A stretch of DNA of 64,000 bases from Ruegeria sp. HKCCD8929 (GTDB lineage Bacteria > Pseudomonadota > Alphaproteobacteria > Rhodobacterales > Rhodobacteraceae): the NCBI RefSeq assembly GCF_013031405.1, contig NZ_WPZY01000005.1:248001-312000 (forward strand). Reading direction: 5' to 3'. The notes beneath the pieces were generated by a model that made no database searches, had not been told where the DNA came from, and saw only the letters and a list, made by a program, of their open reading frames with translations. Below, one piece after another: positions 39,486 through 48,443 of this stretch. The first letter of the stretch is position 1. Every line of letters starts with the position of its first letter. The translations under genes were made by a program, and so were the position numbers.

Positions 39486-39986
39486 ATGGTCGCCACACGA
39501 CTGGACGAAATTGACCGCAAGATCCTGGCCGAATTGCAGGCAGATGGCCGGATGACCAATGTCGAACTGGCCAAACGCGTGGGAATTTCGGCGCCGCCCT
39601 GTCTGCGGCGGGTGCGCACACTGGAAGAATCGGGGCTGATCCGCGGCTACCATGCCGAGGTGAATTCACGGGAACTGGGCTTCGAGGTGCAGGTCTTTGC
39701 CATGGTCGGGCTCGACAGTCAGGCCGAGGTCGAGCTGCGCGCGTTTGAAGAGCGCTGCCGCAACTGGCCGCTTGTGCGGGAATGCCACATGCTGAACGGC
39801 GAGGTGGATTTCATCCTGAAATGCGTGGCCCCCGACCTCAGCAGCTTTCAGCAGTTTCTGACCGGAGAGTTGCTGACCACCCCGAACGTGGCCAGCGTTA
39901 AAACCTCGCTCGTCATCCGCGGCGCCAAGGACGAGCCCGGCGTACCTTTCGATGTACTCGAAGAACGCCTGAGCCGAAGCGCCTGA
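39486..39986 (+). CDS. Lrp/AsnC family transcriptional regulator
   Basis: The 166-residue protein has the Lrp winged helix (LDEIDRKILAELQADGRMTNVELAKRVGISAPPCLRRVRTLEESGLIRGYHAEV, about 6-60) and the RAM domain (VRECHMLNGEVDFILKCV, about 98-115). It is divergent from trxB, an arrangement I recall as common in roseobacters, so trxB may be a target, but this is inference. The effector is unknown. A direct repeat in its promoter suggests autoregulation. Confidence 0.93.
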   Translation: MVATRLDEIDRKILAELQADGRMTNVELAKRVGISAPPCLRRVRTLEESGLIRGYHAEVNSRELGFEVQVFAMVGLDSQAEVELRAFEERCRNWPLVRECHMLNGEVDFILKCVAPDLSSFQQFLTGELLTTPNVASVKTSLVIRGAKDEPGVPFDVLEERLSRSA

Positions 39987-40082
39987 GTGCCCCGCCTTTC
40001 GGGGCTGCATCGAGGGGTGGCAGAACCGCCGCCACTGTCAGGGAAACTGCCCAGCCTACAATCAGGTTCATCGCGCCGCGCC

Positions 40083-40865
40083 TTAGGCCGTGATGGCGTT
40101 GATTTCGCCATCGCCGGCGCGCGGCAGGATCTGCGGGCCGAAATCGGTCAGCGAATCGATATGGGTAAACAGGCTCAGGTACAGATCGCGCAGCGGCTGG
40201 CCGACGGTTCGGGTCGCGCCGATGCCCGGGTGATAGGTCTCGAACTGCAATCCGTCCACGTTGATCAATGCGTGGCGCCGCAGGCACAGGTGGAACAGCT
40301 CAACGGGCGTCGGCGGCAGCGTTTCGACCACGCTCGTTCCGTCGAGGAATGCGTGAACCGGCGTCAGGATCGGTTTGTCCAGCGACAGGTGCCGCAGATG
40401 CGCCGGGGTGGCCAACAGCCGGGCCGAGTGCCCGGCAATGACCCCTGACCTTGGCCGCTGCATTCCGAACGTGTCCGCCATGATTCGGGTCAGGGTATGG
40501 GTACGTCCGCGGGCATTCGGGCGACCGGGAACCATCACGGTCGACCCTTTCCACAGCAGAACCTGGGTCGAGCCGTCTCCGGTGATGATCTTGTCGCCGG
40601 GCAGCAGATCCTCGATCGCCATCGGCCCCTGATCGGTTTCCACCAGCGAGCCGCGCGTGAAGGCGCAGAACGCGTCCTCGAACATCGGAAGGGCCGGCGC
40701 GATGTGGCGGCTTTGCACCATCTCGCCGCATGATGTCAGCGCGTTGACCTCGTACCGGCGCAGTTGGGCGCGCCGCGCGCAGGGTGTGTTCGCGACGTCA
40801 TTGAGGAACGAGTTTGTTTCGACCGCGGTATGCGGCGCCTGCGTTGGTGATCGGGGAATAGTCAT
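40083..40865 (-). CDS. Hint-domain protein
   Basis: The 260-residue protein carries a Hint (Hedgehog/intein) domain: after a 60-residue start comes AFCAFTRGSLVETDQGPMAIEDLLPGDKIITGDG, with the Hint cysteine (near 67), then VLLWKGSTVMVP, a middle beta region (SGVIAGHSARLLATPAHLRHL) with the His/Thr block, and a C-terminal LFHLCLRRHALINVDGLQFETYHPG. Short Hint proteins of this type are abundant in roseobacters, often on secreted proteins; cleavage activity is unproven. ATG 40865 has AAAGGGAC 8 bases upstream. No export signal is evident. Confidence 0.8.
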   Translation of the reverse strand: MTIPRSPTQAPHTAVETNSFLNDVANTPCARRAQLRRYEVNALTSCGEMVQSRHIAPALPMFEDAFCAFTRGSLVETDQGPMAIEDLLPGDKIITGDGSTQVLLWKGSTVMVPGRPNARGRTHTLTRIMADTFGMQRPRSGVIAGHSARLLATPAHLRHLSLDKPILTPVHAFLDGTSVVETLPPTPVELFHLCLRRHALINVDGLQFETYHPGIGATRTVGQPLRDLYLSLFTHIDSLTDFGPQILPRAGDGEINAITA

Positions 40866-41192
40866 CTATTCTGTCCCTTTCAAATCAGAGCATGCCCACG
40901 CGGCCCCCTCAGACCAGCGCGGGCATGCGAAACCAAACTGATGGTTCAAAGTAACGCCTTCGTCCCTGACAACCCGAAAGTTCACCGGAACAGCGACGCC
41001 TTGATCGCATTTCAGCGGTCAAAACAGTGACCCCCCCATCAGAACCATTACCAAGCGGACGACAAGCGTCCGGTACCCCTCTGCCTCGGACGGTCGCTCA
41101 GATCGTTTTGAGCGTCCGTGTCATCCGGCCGGTCCGAGGCCACCCCGGCGCGGAACTTGTCGGGGCGAAACTCGGCCCCGTATCACTTAAAT
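40866..41192. other. Intergenic stretch without a supported gene
   Basis: The 327 bases upstream of the Hint gene and downstream of the small protein gene contain only a CGGGGC/GCCCCG hairpin (41162-41181), placed where the small gene's transcript would end but lacking a T-tract. A 90-codon plus-strand frame has no ribosome site and is not called. Confidence 0.5.
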
Positions 41193-41321
41193 TCAGCCTC
41201 GTTCGGCCACCCGGCGTATCACCTTGGCCGGTCGGCCTTTTCCGCGCCCCCAAGGCAGCTTGGTCTGGTGACTCTTTGCAGTCGCAATCACCGATTTGAG
41301 GAAGCGGGATTTGAGTTGCAT
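41193..41321 (-). CDS. Small basic protein, 42 residues
   Basis: A short frame reads MQLKSRFLKSVIATAKSHQT, then KLPWGRGKGRPAKVIRRVAERG. ATG 41321 is preceded by a good AGGAGA site 6 bases away. The pattern of a K/R-flanked amphipathic N-terminal helix followed by LPW-x-RG and an Arg/Ala-rich end resembles small uncharacterised proteins I remember from other Rhodobacteraceae. It is strongly basic with no cysteine or signal peptide, suggesting nucleic-acid or ribosome contact, which is inference only. Confidence 0.65.
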   Translation of the reverse strand: MQLKSRFLKSVIATAKSHQTKLPWGRGKGRPAKVIRRVAERG

Positions 41322-41594
41322 TCGTCGTCTCCTGAACCAACGGGGTGCGAGGCCGATTAATCGTTAGTGTGAATATGATCAAAGTTTGCGGCGAGGATTG
41401 GGCCGATTCAGGAAAAAATGAGGACAAATATGCCCGTGACCGTCACATTTTGTTAACTATCGTCTACGGACCACAACCCTTAGAGAATACTATGTTTCAT
41501 TGGGGTGTCGGCTGTGCTTGCGCGCATTGGGTGTCCGGCGCGTGTGGCAAACATGGCTGTTATGTTAACCATTATGACCGAGAGCGCCGTTATC

Positions 41595-42350
41595 TCAGAG
41601 GCGGATGACCGAGATCAGGCGGCCATAATCAGCTTCGCCCGCATGCGTGGTCCGCCGGTAGGAATAGAATCGCTCGGCATCCGAATAGGTGCAGTGGCGC
41701 GTCCACTCTGCTTGTCCGATTCCGGCGCGGCGAAGGCGGTGCAGCCCGTAGCCGGGCAGGTCGAACAGCATCCGGTCGCCGTTGCCGTTGGCGAAGAACC
41801 GGGTGTTGCCCGAATCCTCAAGCATGAAATCGTCCAGAAACTCGGGCCCCACCTCGTAAGCGCCCTGCGAGATCGTGGGGCCGATCACCGCCACCGTATC
41901 CGCGCGGCGGGCACCAAGCGCCTCCATGGCGTCAAGGGTGGCCTCCAGCACGCCGTCCAGCGCGCCGCGCCATCCGGCATGGGCGGCGCCGATCACCCGG
42001 GCGTTGCGGTCGGCAAACAACACTGGTTGGCAGTCGGCGGTCAGGATCGTTAGCGCCAGCCCCGGCGTGGCGGTCACCAGCGCGTCGGCCTTGGGCTTGT
42101 CCTCTCGTGGGCCGGTCACGGTCAGCACATCGGCCGAGTGATACTGGTGCACGCCCACCAGTTCGGTCGGGCTCACCTCCATCGCGTCGGCCACGCGCGC
42201 GCGGTTGACCGCTACGGCGCCGCTTTGGTCCGACGAGCCCTGACCGCAGTTCAACCCGGCGAAGATGCCCGAGGACGCACCGCCCCGGCGGCTGAAAAAG
42301 CCGTGGCGCACAGGGGACAGCAGGTCCGAGGTCAGGATCTCCAGCGTCAT
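41595..42350 (-). CDS. pgeF: Purine-nucleoside phosphorylase / laccase-domain protein (PgeF, YfiH family)
   Basis: The 251-residue protein has the Cu-oxidase_4 family marks: HGFFSRRGGASSGIFAGLNCG at the start, VGVHQYHSADVL, the zinc/copper-site LTILTADCQPVLFADRNARVIGAAHAGWRGALDGV (Cys and two His), and RHCTYSDAERFYSYRRTTHAGEADYGRL. Family members have been assigned as polyphenol oxidase, peptidoglycan editing factor and purine nucleoside phosphorylase; which applies here cannot be read from sequence. ATG 42350 overlaps the stop of the upstream MidA gene by four bases (ATGA). Confidence 0.93.
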   Translation of the reverse strand: MTLEILTSDLLSPVRHGFFSRRGGASSGIFAGLNCGQGSSDQSGAVAVNRARVADAMEVSPTELVGVHQYHSADVLTVTGPREDKPKADALVTATPGLALTILTADCQPVLFADRNARVIGAAHAGWRGALDGVLEATLDAMEALGARRADTVAVIGPTISQGAYEVGPEFLDDFMLEDSGNTRFFANGNGDRMLFDLPGYGLHRLRRAGIGQAEWTRHCTYSDAERFYSYRRTTHAGEADYGRLISVIRL

Positions 42351-43414
42351 GGTTCCAATCCGGGCGGCGGTGGGGCAGGTGCCGGAAAGAGCCCCAGCAC
42401 CTTGAACAGGTTTCCCATTTCCTCGGGATGCGTCAACCGGCGATGTGCATGAATGATGCTCTTGGCCTCTTTGTCGGTACGCCCCCGGACCAGCGCCTGC
42501 GCCCGTGCGGTGATGCCCAGCCGTTCCAGAAAGATGCCCTGCGGGGTCAATTTCGTATGGGCGCATCCGGCGTTTTTTGCGGTCAGGGCCAGTGCCTCGA
42601 AATCCACATGGGCGGTTAGATCGGCCTCACCTGGCGAGGCCAGCGGGTCGGCCATCTCATGCCGATGCAGCGCCTGAAACGTGTCCCCCAGCGAGCGCCA
42701 GTCGCCGTAATCGATGATCAACCCGGCGCCGCCATGGGCTGCCATGCGCCGGGCCAGCTCTGTGGTGACTGTCTGCGCCGGGGCGCATAGTTCGACCAGA
42801 TCGCCGTCGCGCGTGTCGGGGAGTCGGTGTTCCAGCGCCGCTTGCGGGGTTGCGGCACCCAGGCCGAAGGCCAGCTTTCCGTTTTCAAGCCCGACCAACC
42901 GCTCACGCCAGAGATCGCCGTCGCGGATGAACTGCCGGATCGGCAGGGCGTCGAAGAACTCGTTGGCCACAAGGAGGAGAGGCCGGTCCGGCAGGTCCTC
43001 GACGCGGTCAAGCCATGAGGGGGTGTGACCGGAGAGCGTCTCCGCCTGTATCCTGCGCAGCGCGGGTGACGCCTCGACCAGCGCGATCCGGGCCGCGTCG
43101 TGAAACCCGGCCACCGCGCGGGTGGCGCGCAGCAGATCGGCCATCAGCGTGCCGCGCCCGGGGCCAAGCTCGGCCAGCGTGAAGGGCGTGGGGCGGCCCT
43201 CATCCATCCACGCTTGCGCTAGCGCGAGGCCGATGAGTTCTCCGAACATCTGGCTGATTTCCGGCGCGGTGGTGAAATCGCCCGCCGCGCCCAGCGGGTC
43301 ACGGGTGGTGTAGTAGCCGTGCACCGGGTGCAGCAGGCATTCGGCCATGTAGTCGGCAAGGCTCAGCGGGCCGTCCTGCCGGATGCGCTCGATCAGAAGT
43401 GCGCGCAGGCTCAT
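42347..43414 (-). CDS. NDUFAF7/MidA-family protein-arginine methyltransferase
   Basis: The 355-residue methyltransferase belongs to PF02636: [56 protein letters not shown], motif [36 protein letters not shown] and GLIIDYGD. The mitochondrial counterpart methylates an arginine in complex I subunit NDUFS2 during assembly. ATG 43414 ([11 protein letters not shown]) overlaps the lgt stop by four bases, and its own stop overlaps pgeF, giving a tightly coupled lgt-midA-pgeF operon. Confidence 0.93.
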   Translation of the reverse strand: MSLRALLIERIRQDGPLSLADYMAECLLHPVHGYYTTRDPLGAAGDFTTAPEISQMFGELIGLALAQAWMDEGRPTPFTLAELGPGRGTLMADLLRATRAVAGFHDAARIALVEASPALRRIQAETLSGHTPSWLDRVEDLPDRPLLLVANEFFDALPIRQFIRDGDLWRERLVGLENGKLAFGLGAATPQAALEHRLPDTRDGDLVELCAPAQTVTTELARRMAAHGGAGLIIDYGDWRSLGDTFQALHRHEMADPLASPGEADLTAHVDFEALALTAKNAGCAHTKLTPQGIFLERLGITARAQALVRGRTDKEAKSIIHAHRRLTHPEEMGNLFKVLGLFPAPAPPPPGLEP

Positions 43415-44295
43415 GTTGCCCGCCGGGAACGCAGAAAGAACCACAGCCCAAGTGCGATCATCGGCAGCGAGAGCAGCTGGCCCATGGTCAAGCCGTACCC
43501 GCTAACATGCCAGACCAGCCCCAGCGGATTGCCGGGTGTGACGAATTGTGCGTCTGGCTGCCGGAAGAACTCGACGACAAAGCGCGACAGGCCATAGCCC
43601 GCCAGAAACACGCCCAGTACCAGACCGGGGCGCTTGAGCGCACCACGGCGGTAGACCAGCCACAGCAGCAACGCGCCGAGAATCAACCCCTCAAGCGCAG
43701 CCTCATAGAGTTGCGACGGATGGCGGGCGCAGAGATCGGCCACGCCGGGGCAGTTCTGCGCGGCCTGGCCGGGGAAGATCACCGCCCATGGCAGTTCGGA
43801 GGGGCGCCCCCACAGTTCGGCATTGACGAAATTGGCCAGCCGCCCCAGCAGCAGCCCCGGCGGAACCGTGTGGGCCACCAGATCGGCCATCGCCTGCAGT
43901 GAGAGACCGTGGCGCCTGGAATAGCCCCAGCAGGCTAGCACCACGCCCAGCAGCCCGCCGTGAAAGGCCATGCCGCCCTGCCAGACCTTCACGATCTCTG
44001 TCGGGTTCTGAAGGTAATAGCCGGGCTGGTAGAACAGTACGAATCCCAGCCGCCCGCCCAGAATGACGCCGATGATGATCCAGGTCAGCAAATCCTCAAC
44101 CTGCTGCGGGGTCATCGGCGGGCTGTTATCGGGCCAAAGGCCGGGCCGTCTGACGGCCATGACGGCCAGCCGCCAGGCGATCAGGATGCCCGCGATATAG
44201 GCCAGCGCATACCAGCGCAGGGCGAACTCCATCCCGAAGATCGAGATCGAGAAGAGTTCCGGCGAAAGGTCGGGGAATTGTAGAACTGCCTGCAT
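43411..44295 (-). CDS. lgt: Prolipoprotein diacylglyceryl transferase
   Basis: Lgt transfers diacylglycerol from phosphatidylglycerol to the lipobox cysteine of prolipoproteins in the inner membrane. The 294-residue seven-helix protein shows the essential HGG region ([13 protein letters not shown]), the Lgt signature [19 protein letters not shown] with the conserved Arg and Asn, and [13 protein letters not shown] plus [11 protein letters not shown]. It is the first gene of lgt-midA-pgeF and divergent from ubiK across 97 bases. Confidence 0.97.
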   Translation of the reverse strand: MQAVLQFPDLSPELFSISIFGMEFALRWYALAYIAGILIAWRLAVMAVRRPGLWPDNSPPMTPQQVEDLLTWIIIGVILGGRLGFVLFYQPGYYLQNPTEIVKVWQGGMAFHGGLLGVVLACWGYSRRHGLSLQAMADLVAHTVPPGLLLGRLANFVNAELWGRPSELPWAVIFPGQAAQNCPGVADLCARHPSQLYEAALEGLILGALLLWLVYRRGALKRPGLVLGVFLAGYGLSRFVVEFFRQPDAQFVTPGNPLGLVWHVSGYGLTMGQLLSLPMIALGLWFFLRSRRAT

Positions 44296-44392
44296 ATGCG
44301 TCTCATTGCCCGGGGTTGGCGGGGCAAGTCAACCTTGAGCCCGCGCCACTTGTTACCCATATAGGGGGCAACCGTGAATCCGGAGTAGTGAC

Positions 44393-44641
44393 ATGCAGAC
44401 CCGCAACAAGATCCTCGACGATATTTCCCAGCTCATGACCAATGCCATGGGCGTGGCCCAGGGCGCGCGGGACGAGGCCGAGACGGCGATGAAGTCGATG
44501 ATCGACCGCTGGCTGGCCGACCGCGACTTCGTCACCCGCGAGGAATTCGACGCCGTCCGCGCGATGGCGCAGAAGGCGCGCGAAGAGAATGCAGCGCTCG
44601 AGGCGCGGATTGCGGCGCTGGAGGCGAAGCTGGACGACTGA
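44393..44641 (+). CDS. ubiK: UbiK/BMFP-family accessory factor
   Basis: The 82-residue protein is almost wholly helical: QTRNKILDDISQLMTNAMGVAQGARDEAETAM, then DRDFVTREEFDAVRAMAQKAREENAALEARIAALEAKL, a leucine-zipper-like coiled coil. This is the BMFP (YqiC) family, a trimeric membrane-associated factor shown in E. coli and Salmonella to assist ubiquinone synthesis. No ubi gene is nearby, so the symbol follows family only. ATG 44393 is close to a GGAGTAG site. Confidence 0.85.
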   Translation: MQTRNKILDDISQLMTNAMGVAQGARDEAETAMKSMIDRWLADRDFVTREEFDAVRAMAQKAREENAALEARIAALEAKLDD

Positions 44642-44981
44642 TCCACGCAGCGTGATCCAATTGAGGCGCTGCCGCGCCGCTCTTATTCCGACTTTTGGCT
44701 GAGGCGCCGCGCAATTCGCTCAACCTGCGCGGTGCGGTGCATTCTGGCGCTTTGCGTATTTTTTGCAAGAAGAAGCTGCATTGTGCCGCGATATTTTGGG
44801 TGACGTTGCCCTCTGTCCACAACTTATTGCTGTTATCCCCAAAAATGGGGGTTGTCAGACAGGGCGCCACACCGCACCATATATAGTACAAGCTCACGGG
44901 GGGAACCCGGCTTGTAGAGCAGGCAACTAGCGCTGGGGCGCTGCCAGCCCCGATCCGCTAGAGATCAGTGAGGTAGGTATC
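44642..44981. other. Intergenic stretch upstream of the YbjN gene
   Basis: No gene is supported. It contains an AT-richer segment with TTATCCCC-AAAAAT-GGGG (hairpin CCCC/GGGG at about 44835-44850) and TGTCCACAAC, weakly reminiscent of DnaA boxes but not enough to call. The YbjN ribosome site (GAGGTAGGT) is at its right end. Confidence 0.4.
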
Positions 44982-45482
44982 ATGGCCCTTTCCGAGCAGT
45001 ATCTGGAAGAAGACATTCATCCGATCGACATCGTTGAACATCTCGCAGAGCACCACGACTGGGATTTCGACCGTATCGGGGACGATCAGATCGCCATGGC
45101 GGTCGAAGGGCAGTGGCGTACATATTCCATCACTTTGGCCTGGTCCGGCTATGATGAGACGCTGCGCATGGTGTGTTCGTTCGAGATGGAGCCGCCCGAA
45201 GAGCGGGTGCCGCAGCTTTATGAGTTGCTCAACGCGATGAACGATCAGTGCTGGGCTGGCGCCTTCACCTATTGGGGCGGGCAAAAGCTGATGGTGTACC
45301 GCTACGGTCTGGTGCTGGCGGGTGGTCAGGTTGCCAGTGCCGAGCAGATCGACACGATGATCACCGCAGCGGTGCTGAGCGCCGAGCGCTACTACCCGGC
45401 GATCCAGCTGGTGACGTGGGGGAACCGCAGCCCGGCGGAGGCGATGCAGGTCGCCATTGCAGAGGCCTACGGCCGCGCGTAA
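44982..45482 (+). CDS. YbjN domain protein
   Basis: The 166-residue protein fits the YbjN (T3SS-chaperone-like) fold: HPIDIVEHLAEHHDWDFDRIGDDQIAMAVEGQWRTYSITLAWSGYDETLRMVCSFEMEPPEERVPQLYELLNAMNDQCWAGAFTYW is the usual helix plus antiparallel sheet. YbjN proteins are linked to stress phenotypes and motility in enterobacteria; the molecular role is unknown. proC starts 38 bases downstream, and the pair seems to begin a five-gene run. Confidence 0.88.
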   Translation: MALSEQYLEEDIHPIDIVEHLAEHHDWDFDRIGDDQIAMAVEGQWRTYSITLAWSGYDETLRMVCSFEMEPPEERVPQLYELLNAMNDQCWAGAFTYWGGQKLMVYRYGLVLAGGQVASAEQIDTMITAAVLSAERYYPAIQLVTWGNRSPAEAMQVAIAEAYGRA

Positions 45483-45520
45483 AGCTTTGCCCCGGACCTG
45501 AGTCGCGGGGAGGGGCAATC

Positions 45521-46336
45521 ATGGACATGTCGCGCATCGCACGCCAGGGGCTGGTGCTTCTGGGGTGCGGTAAGATGGGCTCGGCGATGCTGGCGGGCTG
45601 GCTTGAGAGCGGACTGCCTACCGGTTCGGTCTGGATCATCGATCCCTACCCGTCGGATTGGGTCAAGGCGCAGGGCGTGCATGTGAACGCGCCGCTGCCT
45701 GAGGCTCCGGCCATTGTCTTGGTGGCGGTCAAACCGCAGATGATGGGCGATGCGTTGCCAGTGCTGACCGCGCTGGGCGGTGGTGGGACGTTGTTCGTCT
45801 CGGTAGCCGCCGGCACCTCGATCGCCACTTTCGAAGAGGTTCTGGGTGCGGGCACTCCGATCGTGCGCGCCATGCCCAACACGCCTGCTGCCATCGGCCG
45901 TGGGATCACGGCGCTGATCGGCAACGCTCATGCATCCGGAGACGATGTGACACTGGCCGAGGAGTTGCTGGCCGCCGTGGGTCAGACCGTCCGGCTGGAG
46001 CGCGAGGCGCAGATGGATGCGGTGACCGGGGTCAGCGGCTCGGGGCCTGCCTACGTGTTCCACCTGATCGAGACGCTGGCCTCCGCCGGCGAGGCGCAGG
46101 GGCTTGCGCCTGAACTGGCGATGCAGCTGGCCAAGGCCACCGTGGCCGGTGCTGGGGCGCTGGCCGAAGCGGCGGAGGAAGGCCCGGGGCAGCTGCGCGT
46201 CAACGTCACCTCGCCCAACGGCACCACGCAGGCGGCGCTGGAGGTGCTGATGGAACCCGAAACAGGTTTTCCCGACCTGCTGAACCGTGCGGTAGCTGCC
46301 GCGACCAACCGCTCAAAGGAGTTGTCCGGTGGCTGA
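45521..46336 (+). CDS. proC: Pyrroline-5-carboxylate reductase
   Basis: The 271-residue enzyme catalyses the last step of proline synthesis with NAD(P)H. N-terminal GLVLLGCGKMGSAMLAGWL dinucleotide fold, VLVAVKPQMM, VRAMPNTPAAIGRGITAL, and the signature QMDAVTGVSGSGPAYVFHLIETLASAGEAQGL are present. ATG 45521 has GGGAGGGG upstream. The stop overlaps the start of the csaA-like gene by eight bases (46329-46336). Confidence 0.96.
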   Translation: MDMSRIARQGLVLLGCGKMGSAMLAGWLESGLPTGSVWIIDPYPSDWVKAQGVHVNAPLPEAPAIVLVAVKPQMMGDALPVLTALGGGGTLFVSVAAGTSIATFEEVLGAGTPIVRAMPNTPAAIGRGITALIGNAHASGDDVTLAEELLAAVGQTVRLEREAQMDAVTGVSGSGPAYVFHLIETLASAGEAQGLAPELAMQLAKATVAGAGALAEAAEEGPGQLRVNVTSPNGTTQAALEVLMEPETGFPDLLNRAVAAATNRSKELSGG

Positions 46337-46667
46337 GATTTCGTTCGATGACTTCCTGAGGGTCGATATCCGTGTGGGCGAGGTGATCCGCGCCGAGCCC
46401 TATCCGGAGGCGCGCAAGCCCGCGATCAAGCTGTGGATCGATTTCGGTGACGAGTTCGGCGAGCGTAAAAGCTCGGCCCAGATCACCGCGCATTACGATC
46501 CGGCGGCGCTGATCGGCAAACAGGTCATGGCGGTGGTCAACTTTCCGCCGCGCCAGATCGGGCGGTTCATGTCCGAGGTGCTGGTCTTGGGTCTGCCGGA
46601 TGACAATGGCGAGATCGTGTTGATCGGGCCGGACGGCAAGGTACCCGTCGGGGGGAGAATGCGCTGA
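46329..46667 (+). CDS. csaA: CsaA-family tRNA-binding protein
   Basis: The 112-residue protein is a lone OB-fold tRNA-binding domain: SFDDFLRVDIRVGEVIRAEPYPEARKPAIKLWIDFG, SSAQITAHYDPAALIGKQVMAVVNFPPRQIGRFMSEVLVLGL matches the CsaA/EMAP-II type. CsaA was described as a secretion-linked chaperone and binds tRNA in structures. The start is GTG 46329, inside the proC end; its TGA shares the A with the next ATG (46667), so three genes are coupled. Confidence 0.92.
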   Translation: MAEISFDDFLRVDIRVGEVIRAEPYPEARKPAIKLWIDFGDEFGERKSSAQITAHYDPAALIGKQVMAVVNFPPRQIGRFMSEVLVLGLPDDNGEIVLIGPDGKVPVGGRMR

Positions 46668-47620
46668 TGAAGCTGTTGATTTCCCGGCCCATGACGGCGG
46701 AGGTCGAGGCGCGTGCCCGCACCGCGTTCGACGTGGAGATTCGCGAGAGTAACGCGCCGCTCAGTACGGCTGAGATGCACCGGGCGCTGACCGAATTCGA
46801 TGTGGTGGTACCGACGCTGGGGGATATGTTCTCGGCTTCGGTTTTTGCCGCAGCGCCACAGCCGCGCTGCAAACTTCTGGCCAATTTCGGGGTGGGTTAC
46901 AACCATATCGACGTGGATGCGGCGCAGGCTGCGGGGGTGCTGGTGAGCAACACGCCGGGGGCTGTGACCGATGCCACGGCGGATGTTGCGATGACGCTGT
47001 TGCTGATGACGGCACGGCGCGCGGGCGAGGGCGAGCGGCTGGTGCGTGCGGGCCGGTGGGAGGGTTGGCATCCGACGCAGATGCTGGGCCATCACGTGAC
47101 CGGTAAACGGGTTGGCATCGTGGGCATGGGCCGGATCGGGCAAGCCATCGCGCGGCGGTGCCATTTCGGGTTCGGGATGCAGGTCGCTTATCCGGCGCGC
47201 AGCCGGAAGGAGTTGGATTTTCCGACGGAGTACGCGAGCGGTCTCACCCAGTTGGCCGCATCTGTCGACTTTCTGGTTCTTGCCGTGCCCGGCGGGGCGG
47301 ACACCCGGCATCTGATCGGCGCGGAGGTTTTGGCCGCGATGAAGTCTTCGGCGTTGCTGATCAACATCGCACGCGGCGAGGTTGTGGATCAGGCCGCCCT
47401 GATCACGGCGCTTGAGGCAGGCGAGATCGCAGGGGCAGGGCTCGACGTCTATGAGTTCGAGCCGGAAGTGCCCGAGACGCTGCGGGCGATGGAGAACGTG
47501 ACTCTGCTGCCGCATCTGGGGACTGCGACCGAAGAGGTGCGCTCGAACATGGGCCACATGGCGCTCGACAATGTAGCGGCGTTTCTGACCGGACAGCAGC
47601 CTCCCAACGCGGTCACTTGA
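46667..47620 (+). CDS. D-2-hydroxyacid dehydrogenase (glyoxylate reductase-like)
   Basis: The 317-residue enzyme has the D-isomer dehydrogenase pattern: LANFGVGYNHIDVDAAQAAGVLVSNTPGAVTDATADVAMTLLL, NAD motif VGIVGMGRIGQAIARR, LINIARGEVVDQAAL with the catalytic arginine, a Glu in GAGLDVYEFEP and the catalytic His in LLPHLGTAT. It reduces glyoxylate or hydroxypyruvate, or oxidises a D-2-hydroxyacid; which one is not resolved. It is the last gene of the ybjN-proC-csaA run and is followed by a long inverted repeat. Confidence 0.93.
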   Translation: MKLLISRPMTAEVEARARTAFDVEIRESNAPLSTAEMHRALTEFDVVVPTLGDMFSASVFAAAPQPRCKLLANFGVGYNHIDVDAAQAAGVLVSNTPGAVTDATADVAMTLLLMTARRAGEGERLVRAGRWEGWHPTQMLGHHVTGKRVGIVGMGRIGQAIARRCHFGFGMQVAYPARSRKELDFPTEYASGLTQLAASVDFLVLAVPGGADTRHLIGAEVLAAMKSSALLINIARGEVVDQAALITALEAGEIAGAGLDVYEFEPEVPETLRAMENVTLLPHLGTATEEVRSNMGHMALDNVAAFLTGQQPPNAVT

Positions 47621-47630
47621 TCCGGGGCCG

Positions 47631-47837
47631 TGGCGCTCCCGCCCGTCGCTGACGCATCCAAAGATGCGTCGCCTCCCGTTGGGCCGGGCAGCGCGCCTGC
47701 GGCGCGCTGTGGCCGCGAAATCCCCAATAAAAACTGCGCTGACCATCCGCTCACAGCGCGCGGGGCTTGCCCCGCGCGCTGCCGGGCCCAACGGCCCCGG
47801 GCGCATCTTTGATGCGCGCGCGGCGGGCGGGAGCCCC
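47631..47837. repeat. Long imperfect inverted repeat with nested palindromes
   Basis: The left arm (CTCCCGCCCG at about 47636, GCATCCAAAGATGC, CGTTGGGCC-GGGCAGCGCGC) is mirrored by the right arm (GCGCGCTGCCGGGCCCAACG, GCATCTTTGATGC, CGGGCGGGAG). The core pair matches at 19 of 20 positions. Nested inside are GCGCGCCTGCGGCGCGC and GCGCGGGGCTTGCCCCGCGC. It fills the convergent gap between the dehydrogenase and tdk genes. Confidence 0.8.
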
Positions 47838-47843
47838 CGTGGG

Positions 47844-48443
47844 TCAGGTTGTCTCGGTGGGCGGCTGTTCCCCCACGGCTTCGCGCCAGTGCCTGCGGCA
47901 GAGGGAGACATAGGTCTCGTTGCCGCCGATCTGCACTTGGGCGCCTTCGGTGATGGCGTTTCCGGCCTCGTCCTGGCGGATCACCATCGTCGCCTTGCGC
48001 CCGCATTTGCAGATCGTGCGCACCTCTCGCATCTCGTCAGCCAGCGCCAGCAGCGTGGCGGAACCGGGGAACAGCCGGCCCTGAAAATCCACCCGCAGCC
48101 CATAGGCCAGAACCGGTACGTTCAGATCATCCACCGCGCGGGCGAGTTGCCAGACCTGCTCGTCGGACAGAAACTGCGCCTCATCCACGAACACGCAGGC
48201 GACTGGCCCCTGTGCCAGCCGCTGCTCGATCATGTCGAACACGTCGTCCTGCGGGCGAAACGTATCGGCCTCGGCGCCGATGCCGATGCGCGAGGCGATT
48301 CGCCCCTGGCCCGCGCGCCCGTCGATGGCGGCGGTCATCAGGTACGTATCCATGCCCCGCTCACGATAGTTGTGCGAGGCCTGCAGCAACACGGTCGATT
48401 TTCCCGCATTCATGGTCGAGTAGTTGAAGTAGAGCTTAGCCAT
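47844..48443 (-). CDS. tdk: Thymidine kinase
   Basis: The 199-residue type II thymidine kinase salvages thymidine. P-loop YFNYSTMNAGKSTVLLQ (7-23), Walker B VACVFVDEAQFLSDEQVWQLA with the catalytic Glu, the lasso and zinc region ICKCGRKATMVIRQD plus VSLCRRHWRE (zinc cysteines), and GLRVDFQGRLFPGS are present. Its 3' end borders the long inverted repeat. Confidence 0.96.
   Translation of the reverse strand: MAKLYFNYSTMNAGKSTVLLQASHNYRERGMDTYLMTAAIDGRAGQGRIASRIGIGAEADTFRPQDDVFDMIEQRLAQGPVACVFVDEAQFLSDEQVWQLARAVDDLNVPVLAYGLRVDFQGRLFPGSATLLALADEMREVRTICKCGRKATMVIRQDEAGNAITEGAQVQIGGNETYVSLCRRHWREAVGEQPPTETT

Noticed and set aside
41027..41608. Small plus-strand frames opposite and after the 42-residue gene
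   Set aside because: No ribosome sites, odd composition, and one is antisense to the better-supported small gene.
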